Positions 1-10,393 are shown, numbered from the stretch's first letter. The stretch is 64,000 bases of DNA from Cellulomonas hominis (GCF_014201095.1 NZ_JACHDN010000001.1:434001-498000); one strand, 5' to 3'. A program made the numbers and translations. Notes: generated by a model not told the origin, from the sequence alone.

Positions 1-339
1 GACGCCGACCTTGCCGGTGGCGTGCGCGTACCCGGCCGCGGCGTGGCCGCCGCCCTGCTCGTGCCGCACGAGGATGTGCCGGAGCCGCGTGGAGTCCATC
101 AGCGGGTCGTACGTCGGCAGGATCGCGCCGCCGGGGATGCCGAACACGACCTCCGCGCCGGCCTCCTCGAGGGAGCGGACGATCGACTTCGCGCCGGTGA
201 CCTGCTCGGTGATGACGGGGCGCGGCCGGGCCGTGGCGGGGACGTCGCCCGCGAGCCGGGGCTCGGGGGTGGCGCCCGCGGGTGCGGCGGCGGGCGGGGC
301 GGGCCTGCGGGGAGGTGCCGGGTGGGGGCCCTGGACCAT
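1..339 (-). CDS. ilvB: Acetolactate synthase large subunit, N-terminal part (cut by window edge)
   Basis: Catalyses the first common step of valine, leucine and isoleucine synthesis (condensation of pyruvate to acetolactate, or with 2-ketobutyrate), using ThDP, FAD and Mg2+. Only the first 113 residues are present. After a Pro/Ala-rich N-terminal extension of about 40 residues comes the start of the ThDP-binding pyrimidine domain, with [15 protein letters not shown] followed by [22 protein letters not shown] split across it; the Glu in RHEQG is the family's catalytic glutamate. The ATG at 339 has a good ribosome site (AGGAG) seven bases upstream. Expression is very probably controlled by the leader peptide and attenuator found upstream at 411-527. 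Identification is firm; the rest of the gene lies beyond the window. Confidence 0.95.
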   Translation of the reverse strand, partial: MVQGPHPAPPRRPAPPAAAPAGATPEPRLAGDVPATARPRPVITEQVTGAKSIVRSLEEAGAEVVFGIPGGAILPTYDPLMDSTRLRHILVRHEQGGGHAAAGYAHATGKVGV

Positions 340-410
340 CGGTGTCTCCTGGCGTCGGTGCGGGTGGAGCGTGGAGCTGGTGGTGCCGCCGGTGGCTCGC
401 CGTCGGCACG

Positions 411-449
411 AAAAAACCCCTCGGCCCCGGGGTGGGGGCGGTCGAGGGG
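411..449 (-). terminator. ilvB transcription attenuator (Rho-independent terminator)
   Basis: On the minus strand a CCCCTCG arm (449-443) pairs with CGAGGGG (423-417), with a GC-rich loop, and is followed at once by a run of six T (416-411). It lies between the BCAA-rich leader peptide and ilvB, which is the usual position for a ribosome-controlled attenuator. A run of T after a hairpin is rare in this GC-rich window, which strengthens the call. Confidence 0.85.
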
Positions 450-462
450 TGCGCGCGCTGAC

Positions 463-484
463 GAAGCCTTCCGTGCGTGGCTTC
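463..484 (-). promoter_or_regulatory. Pause hairpin or antiterminator arm of the ilvB leader
   Basis: GAAGCC (484-479 on the minus strand) pairs with GGCTTC (468-463). The hairpin begins at the stop codon of the leader peptide and ends before the terminator, as the 1:2 pause hairpin of classical attenuators does. Its exact role, pausing or competing with the terminator, is inferred. Confidence 0.5.
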
Positions 485-527
485 AGCCGGCGCGCCCGGG
501 AAGTACTACGAGGAGGTTCGTCTGCAT
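483..527 (-). CDS. ilvB leader peptide (BCAA-rich)
   Basis: A 14-residue peptide, [14 protein letters not shown], lying about 140 bases upstream of ilvB. Five consecutive residues (Leu-Leu-Val-Val-Leu) are products of the pathway. Three of their codons, GTA, GTA and CTT, are very rare in a genome this rich in GC, so ribosome stalling should respond sharply to charged tRNA-Val and tRNA-Leu. A weak Shine-Dalgarno-like stretch (TAGGG) precedes the ATG at 527. The hairpins at 463-484 and 411-449 follow. Leader peptides of this kind control ilvBNC in Corynebacterium and Streptomyces; function here is inferred from sequence and position. Confidence 0.85.
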   Translation of the reverse strand: MQTNLLVVLPGRAG

Positions 528-578
528 GCCCGTGACCCTACGCCGCCCCCGGTCCGGTGTCACGCCGGCTCTCAGGCG

Positions 579-613
579 TCTCACATCGTGGTGCACGAGT
601 CCACGTGGTGAGA
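579..613. promoter_or_regulatory. 35-bp imperfect inverted repeat in the ilvB / lipoprotein intergenic region
   Basis: TCTCACATCGTGG (579-591) faces CCACGTGGTGAGA (601-613) across nine bases; 11 of 13 positions pair. It lies about 50 bases upstream of the ilvB leader peptide start and about 60 bases upstream of the divergent lipoprotein gene, so it is a candidate operator for either. No regulator can be named. Confidence 0.45.
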
Positions 614-675
614 GGGGCCGCCCCCGGGCGCGCCGGACGGCGCCGGGGCCGCGCCGCCGACCTAGCCTCGACCGC

Positions 676-1293
676 ATGACCGCGCCCGCCCGCCGCCCCC
701 TGCTCGCCGGCACAGCCGCAGCCGCGCTCGTCCTGCTGGCCGCGTGCGGCGGGCCGGAGCCGGCCGCCCCCGGGAGCCCGAGCCCCGACGCCGCCACGTC
801 GCCCGCGCCCGCGGCGACGCCGGCGCCCAGCCCCTCGGCCACCGCGCTCCCGGGCGACCCGGACGCCGGCGCCGACGCCGAGCCGTCCGCCGACGCCCGC
901 CTCACCGTCACCGGCCTGCGCACCGGCACGCACACCGGCTACGACCGGGTCGTGGTCGACCTCGGCGGCGTCGGCACGCCCGGGTGGCACGTCGAGCGCC
1001 AGGCGGCCGCGGTCGAGGACCCGACCGGCGACACGCTCGACCTCGGCGGCGAGGGCGTCCTGGCGGTGTACGTCACCGGGCTCGGCTACCCGTACGACAC
1101 CGGCGTCGAGGAGCTGCCCGCGGGCACGCGGACCCCCGGCGGCACCGTGGTCACGGGCGCGGAGTTCACCGGGACGTTCGAGGGGCAGACCCAGGTCTTC
1201 CTCGGCCTGACCGACCCGGAGGCCCCGTACCGCGTGTTCCTGCTCCAGGACCCCCTGCGGCTCGTCGTGGACGTGCAGCGGTCGATGGCCTGA
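676..1293 (+). CDS. Secreted lipoprotein with AMIN-like C-terminal domain
   Basis: The 205-residue product starts with a lipoprotein signal: basic start, hydrophobic stretch LLAGTAAAALVLLAA and a lipobox ending at Cys near residue 22 (LAACGG). A Pro/Ser/Ala-rich linker runs to about residue 72. The rest (LTVTGLRTGTHTGYDRVVVDL to RVFLLQDPLRLVVDVQ) resembles the small beta-sandwich called AMIN-like in actinobacteria, thought to bind cell-wall polymers. The ATG sits seven bases after TAGCCT, which suggests leaderless transcription. It converges tail-to-tail on the GH13 gene with a one-base gap, leaving no room for a terminator. Exact function is unknown. Confidence 0.75.
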   Translation: MTAPARRPLLAGTAAAALVLLAACGGPEPAAPGSPSPDAATSPAPAATPAPSPSATALPGDPDAGADAEPSADARLTVTGLRTGTHTGYDRVVVDLGGVGTPGWHVERQAAAVEDPTGDTLDLGGEGVLAVYVTGLGYPYDTGVEELPAGTRTPGGTVVTGAEFTGTFEGQTQVFLGLTDPEAPYRVFLLQDPLRLVVDVQRSMA

Positions 1294-1294
1294 G

Positions 1295-3019
<1,725 letters not shown>

Positions 3020-3061
3020 GCCCCCGACCCTCTCACGCCGCGACTGCGCCGGCAGCGCCCT

Positions 3062-4057
3062 TCAGTCCAGGTCCCGCCGCCGGAACACGAGGAGGCCCGC
3101 GACGAGCAGGACCGCCGCCACCACGGCGAGCTGCAGCGCGCCCCGGCCGGCCGAGAGCGTCTCGACACCCCAGCACGTCCCCGCCGCCGCGGTCTCGACG
3201 GAGTCGCACGGCACCGGGAGTCCGTAGTCGGCGCCGTCCCCGAGCCAGGCCGCCGCCGACATCCGCAGCGTCCAGGGCTGGAGCGCCGGCAGGACGTTGC
3301 TCAGCAGGAGGTCGACCAGCAGGAACCAGCCCACGGCGAGCCCGAGCGCGGCGGCGGCCCCGCGCAGCAGGAACCCGAGCGCGGCCCCGAGCGCCCCGGC
3401 CACGGCCACGAGCGCGACGGTGCGCAGGCCCTGCCACCCGAGCTCCGTCCAGACGCGGCCGGTGAGGTCGCCCTGCGCGTCGTTCACCGCAGCGACGGCC
3501 CACGACCCGCCGACCCCCAGCGCGAGCGCGAGCACCGCGGGCGGCACGACGCCGAGGCCGGCGACGAGCACCTTGCTGGCGTACACCCGTCCCCGGCGCG
3601 GGACGTACGTCAGCCAGAGCGCGAGCGAGCCCGCCGCGTGCTCCGCGGTCACCGCCGTCACCCCGGCGGCGAAGCCGAGCAGCAGCAGGAAGACCGACAG
3701 GAGCGTCGCCCAGGACCCGGCGTCCCCCGCGAACGTGCTCCGCGGGGCGGTGAAGTCCTCCCACCGCGGGGCGGTCATCTGGTCGCAGCCGTAGTCGGCC
3801 GCCGGGTCGCTCTCCTGAGCGGCCGCCTCCTGCTCGCGGCAGTCGGCGACCCACTGCTCGCCGTTCTCCTCCCAGTCGGCGACCGCCTGCTCGAACCACA
3901 CGCGCTGCTGCTCGACTTGCGCCGCCGACGGGGGCCGCGTCGCCAGGTAGGCCCCCAGCACCGTCACGAGTGCCGCGACGACGCCGGCGACCGCCAGCCA
4001 CCGCACCGCCGTCCGGTACCGGAACCGCCGGCCCTCGACCACCACCAGCGCGGTCAT
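3062..4057 (-). CDS. ABC transporter permease (ABC-2 type)
   Basis: Integral membrane partner of the ATPase encoded just upstream. The 331-residue protein has a first membrane segment at about 19-41, a charged extracytoplasmic loop of about 90 residues with many Gln/Glu/Asp, then four or five further hydrophobic segments (for example WATLLSVFLLLLGFAAGV and VALVAVAGALGAALGFLL) and one near the C-terminus. This layout fits ABC-2 exporters of the DrrB/NatB kind, which pump drugs, lipids or ions outwards. The ATG overlaps the stop of the ATPase gene (ATGA), so the two are translationally coupled. The substrate cannot be deduced. Confidence 0.8.
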   Translation of the reverse strand: MTALVVVEGRRFRYRTAVRWLAVAGVVAALVTVLGAYLATRPPSAAQVEQQRVWFEQAVADWEENGEQWVADCREQEAAAQESDPAADYGCDQMTAPRWEDFTAPRSTFAGDAGSWATLLSVFLLLLGFAAGVTAVTAEHAAGSLALWLTYVPRRGRVYASKVLVAGLGVVPPAVLALALGVGGSWAVAAVNDAQGDLTGRVWTELGWQGLRTVALVAVAGALGAALGFLLRGAAAALGLAVGWFLLVDLLLSNVLPALQPWTLRMSAAAWLGDGADYGLPVPCDSVETAAAGTCWGVETLSAGRGALQLAVVAAVLLVAGLLVFRRRDLD

Positions 4058-5040
4058 GCGCGCACCCTCCGCCCGTGCGGGGCGGGCCGGCCCTGGAGCG
4101 CCGCCGCCTCGCCGTCCGTGCCGGTCAGCGCCAGGAACACCTGCTCCAGGTCGGCGCGGGCCCCGACGAGCTCGTGCAGGTACAGCCCGGCACCCGCGAG
4201 CGCCTCCGTGATCGCGGCGGGCTCGGCACCGGTCACCCGCAGTCCGTCCTCGCCGTCCGGCGCGACGCCCCAGCCGCGCGCGGCGAGCACCTGGGCCGCG
4301 CGGGCGGGCTGCTCGACGCCGACGCGCACCTGCCCGCCGCCGGCCGACGCGACGAGGTCCGCCACCCGCCCGGACGCGACCAGCCGCCCCTGCGTGACGA
4401 TCGAGACCGTGTCCGCGACCTGCTGCACCTCGGCGAGGATGTGGCTCGAGACCAGGACGGTCTTCCCGGCGTCGGCCAGCGCGCGCATGGTCTGCCGGAC
4501 CTCGCGGATCCCGGCAGGGTCCAGCCCGTTCGTCGGCTCGTCGAAGATGACGAGGTCCGGGTCCTTCAGCAGCGTCGCGGCGATGGCGAGCCGCTGCTTC
4601 ATGCCGAGCGAGTACGTGCGGACCGGGCTGCCGGCGCGGTCCGCGATGCCGGCGGACGCGAGCACGCGGTCCACCGCCGCCGGGTCGACCCCGATGCCCG
4701 CGGCCAGCAGCTCGAGGTTGCGCCGGCCGGAGAAGGTCGGGAAGAACCGCGGCTGCTCCACGATCGCGCCGACGCGCCCGACCACCCGCGGCAGCGCCTG
4801 CGGGACGGGCGCGTCGAGCACCCGGACCGTGCCGGAGTCCGGCCGGACCAGGCCCAGCAGCATCCGGATGGTCGTGGTCTTGCCCGCGCCGTTCGGCCCG
4901 AGGAACCCGTGCACCCCGCCGAGCGGCACGTCCAGGTCCAGCCCGCCGACGGCGACGACCCGCCGCCCCCGGTGCCGGTAGGTCTTGCGCAGGCCGCGGG
5001 TGCTGACCGCGGTCGTCCCGGGCGGGGGCAGGTCCGTCAT
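4054..5040 (-). CDS. ABC transporter ATP-binding protein (DrrA/NatA-like)
   Basis: Nucleotide-binding subunit of an exporter. Walker A GPNGAGKTT at about 48-56, the signature as SLGMKQR (144-150; the variant usual in the BcrA/DrrA branch), Walker B LVIFDEP (163-169) and D-loop NGLDPAG. The C-terminal 100 residues are the divergent domain common in this group. 328 residues, typical. The start ATG lies six bases after TAGGGT with no Shine-Dalgarno, suggesting a leaderless transcript. It forms an operon with the permease (four-base overlap). Substrate unknown; drug or lipid export is common for the family. Confidence 0.9.
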   Translation of the reverse strand: MTDLPPPGTTAVSTRGLRKTYRHRGRRVVAVGGLDLDVPLGGVHGFLGPNGAGKTTTIRMLLGLVRPDSGTVRVLDAPVPQALPRVVGRVGAIVEQPRFFPTFSGRRNLELLAAGIGVDPAAVDRVLASAGIADRAGSPVRTYSLGMKQRLAIAATLLKDPDLVIFDEPTNGLDPAGIREVRQTMRALADAGKTVLVSSHILAEVQQVADTVSIVTQGRLVASGRVADLVASAGGGQVRVGVEQPARAAQVLAARGWGVAPDGEDGLRVTGAEPAAITEALAGAGLYLHELVGARADLEQVFLALTGTDGEAAALQGRPAPHGRRVRA

Positions 5041-5123
5041 GGCGCGACCCTAGCGGTGGGCCCGGGCCGCCCGGGGGCGTTCCGGCAGGTGGGGGCGCGG
5101 CGGGGCGGCCGGGCGGCCGGGGC

Positions 5124-6830
5124 TCAGATCAGGACGGCCCCCGTCGACGCCGACTGCACGAGCTTCGCGTACTTCGCCAGCACGCCCCGGGTGTACCGCG
5201 GCGGCAGCGGCTGCCACCCGGCGCGCCGCGCCGCGAGCTCCGCGTCGTCCACCAGCAGCTCGAGGGTCGCGTGCGCCACGTCGAGCCGGATCCGGTCGCC
5301 GTCCCGCACGAACGCGATCGGGCCGCCGTCCACGGCCTCCGGGGCGACGTGCCCGACGCACAGGCCGGTGGTCCCGCCCGAGAACCGGCCGTCGGTGAGC
5401 AGCAGCACGTCCTTGCCGAGGCCCGCGCCCTTGATCGCGCCGGTGATCGCCAGCATCTCCCGCATCCCGGGGCCGCCCTTGGGGCCCTCGTAGCGGATGA
5501 CCACGACGTCCCCGGCGCGGATCGTGCCGTCCTCCAGCGCGTCCAGCGCGGCCCGCTCCCGCTCGAACACCCGCGCGGTGCCCTCGAACACGTCCGTGTC
5601 GAAGCCCGCCGACTTCACGACCGCGCCCTCCGGCGCGAGCGACCCGTCGAGGATCGTGATGCCGCCCGTGCGGTGGATCGGGTTGTCGAGCGCCCGCAGG
5701 ATCTTGCCGTCGGGGTCCGGCGGGGCGACGTCGGCGAGGTTCTCGGCGACGGTCCGCCCGGTCACCGTGAGGCAGTCGCCGTGCAGCAGGCCCGCGTCGA
5801 GGAGCGCCTTCATGACCACCGGCACGCCGCCGATCCGGTCGACGTCCGCCATGACGTACCGGCCGAACGGCTTGAGGTCGCCGAGGTGCGGCACCCGCGC
5901 GGCGACGCGCTTGAAGTCGTCGAGGGTCAGGTCCACCTCGGCCTCGTGCGCGATGGCCAGCAGGTGCAGGACCGCGTTCGTGGAGCCGCCGAACGCCATG
6001 ACCACCGCGATGGCGTTCTCGAACGCCTCCTTGGTCATGATCTGCCGGGCGGTGATGCCGCGGCGCAGCAGCTCCACCACGGCCTCGCCGGACTTGTGCG
6101 CGAACGCGTCGCGGCGGCGGTCCGCGCTCGGCGGGGCGGCCGACCCGGGGACCGACATGCCGATCGCCTCGGCCACCGACGCCATCGTGTTCGCGGTGTA
6201 CATGCCGCCGCAGGCGCCCTCGCCCGGGCAGATGGCCCGCTCGATGCGGTCCAGGTCGCCCTCGCTCATCAGGCCGCGGGCGCACGCGCCGACCGCCTCG
6301 AACGCGTCGATCAGCGTGACGTCCTTCTCGGTGCCGTCCTCGAGCTTCACCCAGCCCGGCATGATCGACCCGGCGTAGAGGAACACGCTCGCGAGGTCGA
6401 GGCGCGCCGCCGCCATGAGCATCCCCGGCAGGGACTTGTCGCAGCCGGCCAGGAGCACGGAGCCGTCCAGGCGCTCGGCCTGCATCACCGTCTCGACGCT
6501 GTCCGCGATGATGTCGCGGCTCACCAGGGAGAAGTGCATCCCCTCGTGGCCCATCGAGATGCCGTCGGAGACCGAGATCGTGCCGAACTCCAGCGGGTAG
6601 CCGCCCGCCGCGTGCACGCCGGACTTCACGGCCTGCGCCAGCCGCTGCAGCGACAGGTTGCAGGGCGTGATCTCGTTCCAGGAGCTCGCGACGCCGATCT
6701 GCGGCTTGACCCAGTCGTCGTCGCCCATGCCCACGGCGCGGAGCATGCCGCGCGAGGCGGTGGCCTCGATCCCGTCCGTGACCTGCCGGGACCGGGGCTT
6801 GATGTCGACCTGCGCAGAGGTGTCCGTCAT
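5124..6830 (-). CDS. ilvD: Dihydroxy-acid dehydratase, short type
   Basis: Dehydrates 2,3-dihydroxy-isovalerate and 2,3-dihydroxy-3-methylvalerate to the 2-keto acids that precede valine and isoleucine. 568 residues. Iron-sulfur ligands of the short (plant/mycobacterial, [2Fe-2S]) type are visible: Cys in ITPCNLS, in GCDKSLPGM and in [12 protein letters not shown]. The Mg-binding and C-terminal motifs [14 protein letters not shown] and [11 protein letters not shown] are intact. ATG at 6830 is six bases after TACAGT, so probably leaderless. It lies 39 bases downstream of a second, longer ilvD paralogue, which suggests separate transcription and perhaps separate use. Confidence 0.93.
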   Translation of the reverse strand: MTDTSAQVDIKPRSRQVTDGIEATASRGMLRAVGMGDDDWVKPQIGVASSWNEITPCNLSLQRLAQAVKSGVHAAGGYPLEFGTISVSDGISMGHEGMHFSLVSRDIIADSVETVMQAERLDGSVLLAGCDKSLPGMLMAAARLDLASVFLYAGSIMPGWVKLEDGTEKDVTLIDAFEAVGACARGLMSEGDLDRIERAICPGEGACGGMYTANTMASVAEAIGMSVPGSAAPPSADRRRDAFAHKSGEAVVELLRRGITARQIMTKEAFENAIAVVMAFGGSTNAVLHLLAIAHEAEVDLTLDDFKRVAARVPHLGDLKPFGRYVMADVDRIGGVPVVMKALLDAGLLHGDCLTVTGRTVAENLADVAPPDPDGKILRALDNPIHRTGGITILDGSLAPEGAVVKSAGFDTDVFEGTARVFERERAALDALEDGTIRAGDVVVIRYEGPKGGPGMREMLAITGAIKGAGLGKDVLLLTDGRFSGGTTGLCVGHVAPEAVDGGPIAFVRDGDRIRLDVAHATLELLVDDAELAARRAGWQPLPPRYTRGVLAKYAKLVQSASTGAVLI

Positions 6831-6869
6831 GCCCCGACTGTAGGTCGCCGCGTCCCGGCGTGCCGAGTG

Positions 6870-8732
6870 TCAGCCCCGGCGGAGACGGCTCACGTCCCGG
6901 ACCGCGCCGCGGTCGGCGCTCGTGGCCATCGCCGCGTACGCCTGCAGGGCAGGCGAGACGTAGCGGTCGCGGGCCACCGGCTGCCACGGGTTCTCCCGGG
7001 CCTCCATCTTGGCCCGGCGCTCCGCGAGCACCGCGTCCGGCACGTTGACCCGGATCACGCGCGACTCGACGTCGATCTCGATCTCGTCGCCGTCCTCGAC
7101 CAGGCCGATCGTGCCGCCGGCCGCCGCCTCGGGGCTGACGTGCCCCACCGAGATGCCGCTCGACCCGCCGGAGAACCGGCCGTCCGTGATGAGCGCGCAG
7201 ACCTTGCCCAGGCCGCGGCCCTTGATGAACGAGGTCGGGTGGAGCATCTCCTGCATGCCCGGGCCGCCCGCGGGGCCCTCGTAGCGCACGACGACGACGT
7301 GGCCCGGCTCGACCTGCTTCGTGAGGATCTTCTCGACCGCCTCGTCCTGCGACTCGCAGACCAGAGCCCGGCCGACGAAGTGGAACACGTCCGGGTCGAT
7401 GCCGGCGGTCTTGATGATCGCGCCGTCCTCGGCCAGGTTGCCGCGCAGCACCGCCAGCCCGCCCTCGACGGTGTAGGCGTGCGCCAGGTCGCGGATGCAG
7501 CCGATCGCGGCGTCGGTGTCCAGCGACTCCCACACGTTCGAGGTGGAGAACGCCTGCGTGGTGCGCACCCCGCCCGGGGCCGCGTGGAACAGGGCCTCGG
7601 CCCGCTCGGTGGCCCTCCCGCCGCGGATGTCCCAGTCGTCCAGCCACGCGCGCAGCGTCGGGGTGTGCACCGACGTGACGTCGTGGTCCAGCAGGCCCGC
7701 GCGGTCCAGCTCGCCCAGCAGCGCGGGGATGCCGCCGGCGCGGTGCACGTCCTCCATGTGGAAGTCCGGGTGGTTCGGCGCGACCTTGGACAGGCAGGGC
7801 ACCCGGCGGCTGATCGCGTCGATGTCGGCCAGCGTGAAGTCGACCTCGGCCTCCTGCGCCGCGGCGAGGATGTGCAGCACCGTGTTGGTGGAGCCGCCCA
7901 TCGCGACGTCGAGCGTCATGGCGTTCGCGAAGGCCGCGCGGGTGGCGATGCCGCGCGGGGCCGCGGTGTCGTCCTCGTCGTCGTAGTACCGGCGGGCCAG
8001 GTCGACGATCGTGCGGCCGGCCTCGAGGAACAGGTCCCGGCGGGCGCTGTGCGTCGCGAGGGTCGAGCCGTTGCCCGGCAGCGACAGGCCGAGCGCCTCG
8101 GTGAGGCAGTTCATCGAGTTCGCGGTGAACATGCCCGAGCAGGAGCCGCACGTCGGGCAGGCGTTCTCCTCGACGCGGCCCAGCGCCTCGTCGGAGACGT
8201 TGTCGTCCGCGGAGTAGTTGATCGCGTTGATGAGGTTGAGGTGCGTCTTCGCGACGCCGTCCGCCACGACCGCCTTGCCGGCCTCCATCGGGCCGCCGGA
8301 CACGAAGATCACCGGGATGTTCAGGCGCAGCGCCGCGTTGAGCATGCCCGGGGTGATCTTGTCGCAGTTCGAGATGCAGACCAGGGCGTCGGCGCAGTGG
8401 GCGTTCACCATGTACTCGACCGAGTCGGCGATGAGGTCGCGGCTGGGCAGCGAGTAGAGCATCCCGCCGTGGCCCATCGCGATGCCGTCGTCGACCGCGA
8501 TCGTGTTGAACTCCTTCGCGACGCCTCCGGCCTCCCGGATCGCCGACGCGACGAGGTCGCCCATGTCCTTGAGGTGCACGTGGCCCGGGACGAACTGGGT
8601 GTACGAGTTCGCGATCGCGATGATCGGCTTGCCGAAGTCCTCCGAGCCCATGCCGGTGGCGCGCCACAGGGCGCGGGCACCGGCCATGTTGCGGCCGTGG
8701 GTCGAGGTACGGGAGCGCAGGGGACGACTCAC
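6870..8732 (-). CDS. ilvD: Dihydroxy-acid dehydratase, long (E. coli-like) type
   Basis: Second IlvD, 620 residues, close to the 616 of the E. coli enzyme. Cluster ligands CDKITPGML and [18 protein letters not shown] are present, while the Cys corresponding to ITPC in the short paralogue is Val-Pro (QFVPGHVH); this pattern belongs to the [4Fe-4S] branch. C-terminal motifs [14 protein letters not shown] and [11 protein letters not shown] are intact. I place the start at GTG 8732 ([21 protein letters not shown] begins there), because AAGGAG lies seven bases upstream and it matches known N-termini; a longer frame to 8801 is low-complexity. A strong hairpin (8756-8780) sits in the 5' leader. Both paralogues look functional. 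Confidence 0.92.
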   Translation of the reverse strand: MSRPLRSRTSTHGRNMAGARALWRATGMGSEDFGKPIIAIANSYTQFVPGHVHLKDMGDLVASAIREAGGVAKEFNTIAVDDGIAMGHGGMLYSLPSRDLIADSVEYMVNAHCADALVCISNCDKITPGMLNAALRLNIPVIFVSGGPMEAGKAVVADGVAKTHLNLINAINYSADDNVSDEALGRVEENACPTCGSCSGMFTANSMNCLTEALGLSLPGNGSTLATHSARRDLFLEAGRTIVDLARRYYDDEDDTAAPRGIATRAAFANAMTLDVAMGGSTNTVLHILAAAQEAEVDFTLADIDAISRRVPCLSKVAPNHPDFHMEDVHRAGGIPALLGELDRAGLLDHDVTSVHTPTLRAWLDDWDIRGGRATERAEALFHAAPGGVRTTQAFSTSNVWESLDTDAAIGCIRDLAHAYTVEGGLAVLRGNLAEDGAIIKTAGIDPDVFHFVGRALVCESQDEAVEKILTKQVEPGHVVVVRYEGPAGGPGMQEMLHPTSFIKGRGLGKVCALITDGRFSGGSSGISVGHVSPEAAAGGTIGLVEDGDEIEIDVESRVIRVNVPDAVLAERRAKMEARENPWQPVARDRYVSPALQAYAAMATSADRGAVRDVSRLRRG

Positions 8733-8755
8733 GCGGGGACTCCTTCGGACATGCT

Positions 8756-8780
8756 GGGCGCCGCCGCGGTGGCGGCGCCC
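8756..8780 (-). promoter_or_regulatory. Perfect 10-bp stem-loop in the 5' leader of the long ilvD
   Basis: GGGCGCCGCC (8756-8765) pairs exactly with GGCGGCGCCC (8771-8780) around a five-base loop. It ends about 23 bases before the GTG start and 13 bases before the AAGGAG site. No T run follows on either strand, so it is unlikely to be a terminator; it may protect the mRNA or modulate initiation. Confidence 0.4.
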
Positions 8781-8874
8781 GGACACGGTACGTCGGCGCA
8801 CGTCAGGGTGCGCCGGCCGTCCGGACAGTGATCGCCCAGCACGCGAGACGGCCGGCGGCCCGCGCGGGTGCCGG

Positions 8875-9558
8875 TCAGCCCGCGGCGGGGGGCGGCGCGG
8901 CGCAGACGCACGCCTCGTTGCCCTCGGGGTCGGCCAGCACCAGGAAGGCGGGCGCCTCGGCGTCGCGGACCACCCGGCCCCCGGCCGCGAGCGCCGCCGC
9001 GATGCGCGCGTCCGCCTGGTCGTGCGGCACGGTCACGTCGACGTGGATGCGGTTGCGCTGCGGCCTCGGGGCGTCCATGTCCTGGAACCAGTAGCCCGGC
9101 CCGGTGCCGTGCGGGTCGGCGAGCACGTGGAACGCCGGGTCGAGCCCCTCGGGCCGCACGTAGCCGAGCAGCGCCTGCCAGAACGGCAGCACCGCGGCGG
9201 CGTCCAGCGCGTCGATCGCGACCTCCTGCGTGGTGAGCGACGCCGGGTCGCCCGCCAACCCGAGCTCGTCCGCAGCGCGGCTCACGGCCCCGGCGAGCGC
9301 GAGGTCGGTCTCCGTGACCCCGAACCGGCCGGGCGTCGTCGTGCGCACGTGCACCCGGTGCGGCCGGAGCCCGACGTCCGGGACCGCCCCGAGCGGGGCG
9401 GCGGCGGCTGCGACGCGGGCGGCGAGCTCCGTGGCGGCGACGAGGTCGGGCGTGCGGAACGCCGCCTCGAGCCGGTAGAGGAGCACCCGCCAGTGGCGGG
9501 CGTCGACGCGGTCCGCGACCTCGTCCGGGCTGATGACCTGCTGCGCTGCGGCGTCCAT
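8875..9558 (-). CDS. VOC-superfamily (glyoxalase-like) protein, copy 1
   Basis: 227-residue two-module glyoxalase-like protein. The C-terminal half carries the Glyoxalase-like repeat ([64 protein letters not shown]), a form widespread in actinobacteria and often called glyoxalase or bleomycin-resistance like; enzymatic activity is usually undefined. The N-terminal half ([21 protein letters not shown]) resembles a 4a-hydroxytetrahydrobiopterin dehydratase-like fold. ATG 9558 is chosen because it aligns with the paralogue's start and lies seven bases after CACACT. The paralogue follows directly upstream, so this is a tandem duplication. Confidence 0.7.
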   Translation of the reverse strand: MDAAAQQVISPDEVADRVDARHWRVLLYRLEAAFRTPDLVAATELAARVAAAAAPLGAVPDVGLRPHRVHVRTTTPGRFGVTETDLALAGAVSRAADELGLAGDPASLTTQEVAIDALDAAAVLPFWQALLGYVRPEGLDPAFHVLADPHGTGPGYWFQDMDAPRPQRNRIHVDVTVPHDQADARIAAALAAGGRVVRDAEAPAFLVLADPEGNEACVCAAPPPAAG

Positions 9559-9601
9559 GCGCGGCAGTGTGCCAGCGACCACCGACACACGGGCCGGGAC
9601 C

Positions 9602-10276
9602 TCAGCCCTTCCCGCGGGCCTGCCAGGTGCAGACGCAGGCCTCGTTCCCCTCCGGGTCGGCCAGGACCCAGAACGCCGGCGCGCGCCGGTCGGACACCAG
9701 GGTGCCGCCCGCCGCGAGCGCCGCGGCCACCCGGGCCTCCGCCTGGTCGTGCGGCACCGTCACGTCGACGTGGATGCGGTTGCGCTGCGGGCGGGGCTCG
9801 TCCATCTGCTGGAACCAGTACCCCGGCCCGAGGCCGTCCGCGTCGGCCAGCACGTGGTCGTCCGGGTCGGTGCCGGGTTCGGCCCCGTAGCCGAGCACGG
9901 CGCGCCAGAACGGCGCCACCGCCGGGATGTCGAGCGCGTCGACCGCGATCTCCTGCGCGGTGAGCAGCGCGGGGTCGCCGAGCTCGTCGGCCGCGCGGCT
10001 CACGGCCTCCGCCAGGGCGAGGTCCGCCTCGGTCAGCCCGTGCGCCGCCCACGTCGTCGTGCGCACCTGCACCCGGTCCGGGCGCAGCGTCACGTCGGGC
10101 CGGGCGCCGACCCGGTCCGCCGCCTCCGCCACCCGGGCCACCAGCGCCGCGCCGGTGGCGAGGTCCGGGGTCCGGAAGGCGGCCTGCAGCCACAGGAGCA
10201 GCACGCGCCAGTGTCGGGCGTCCACGCGCTCGGTCGCGGCGCCGGGACCGATGACGGGGGTGGGTGCGATGTCCAT
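9602..10276 (-). CDS. VOC-superfamily (glyoxalase-like) protein, copy 2
   Basis: 224-residue paralogue of the neighbouring gene, alignable over its whole length ([53 protein letters not shown]). Both keep the His-Val-Asp strand and the ADPEGNEAC motif, so neither looks decayed. The start ATG 10276 faces the MerR regulator gene across 117 bases, so the pair may be regulated from the shared intergenic region. Substrate or function is not known. Confidence 0.7.
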   Translation of the reverse strand: MDIAPTPVIGPGAATERVDARHWRVLLLWLQAAFRTPDLATGAALVARVAEAADRVGARPDVTLRPDRVQVRTTTWAAHGLTEADLALAEAVSRAADELGDPALLTAQEIAVDALDIPAVAPFWRAVLGYGAEPGTDPDDHVLADADGLGPGYWFQQMDEPRPQRNRIHVDVTVPHDQAEARVAAALAAGGTLVSDRRAPAFWVLADPEGNEACVCTWQARGKG

Positions 10277-10311
10277 GCCGAGAGCCTGCCACCGACCCTC
10301 GACACCCGGGC

Positions 10312-10342
10312 TTGCGGTTGACGCGACGTCAACTCCTACGGT
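10312..10342 (+). promoter_or_regulatory. MerR-type promoter with 19-bp spacer and palindromic operator
   Basis: TTGCGG (10312-10317) and TACGGT (10337-10342) are separated by 19 bases, the lengthened spacer typical of MerR-activated promoters. Inside the spacer is the inverted repeat GTTGACG-CGA-CGTCAAC (10317-10333), with perfect 7-bp arms. It drives the MerR gene starting at 10394, so autoregulation is expected. Confidence 0.65.
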
Positions 10343-10393
10343 CCTGTGGTGACGGCGGAGGGACCGCCGTCGGAGGCACCCGGGAGACCCGCG

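Noticed and set aside
5271..8831. Plus-strand frame of over 1,100 codons opposite both ilvD genes
   Set aside because: Antisense shadow caused by GC-rich third positions; low-complexity product.
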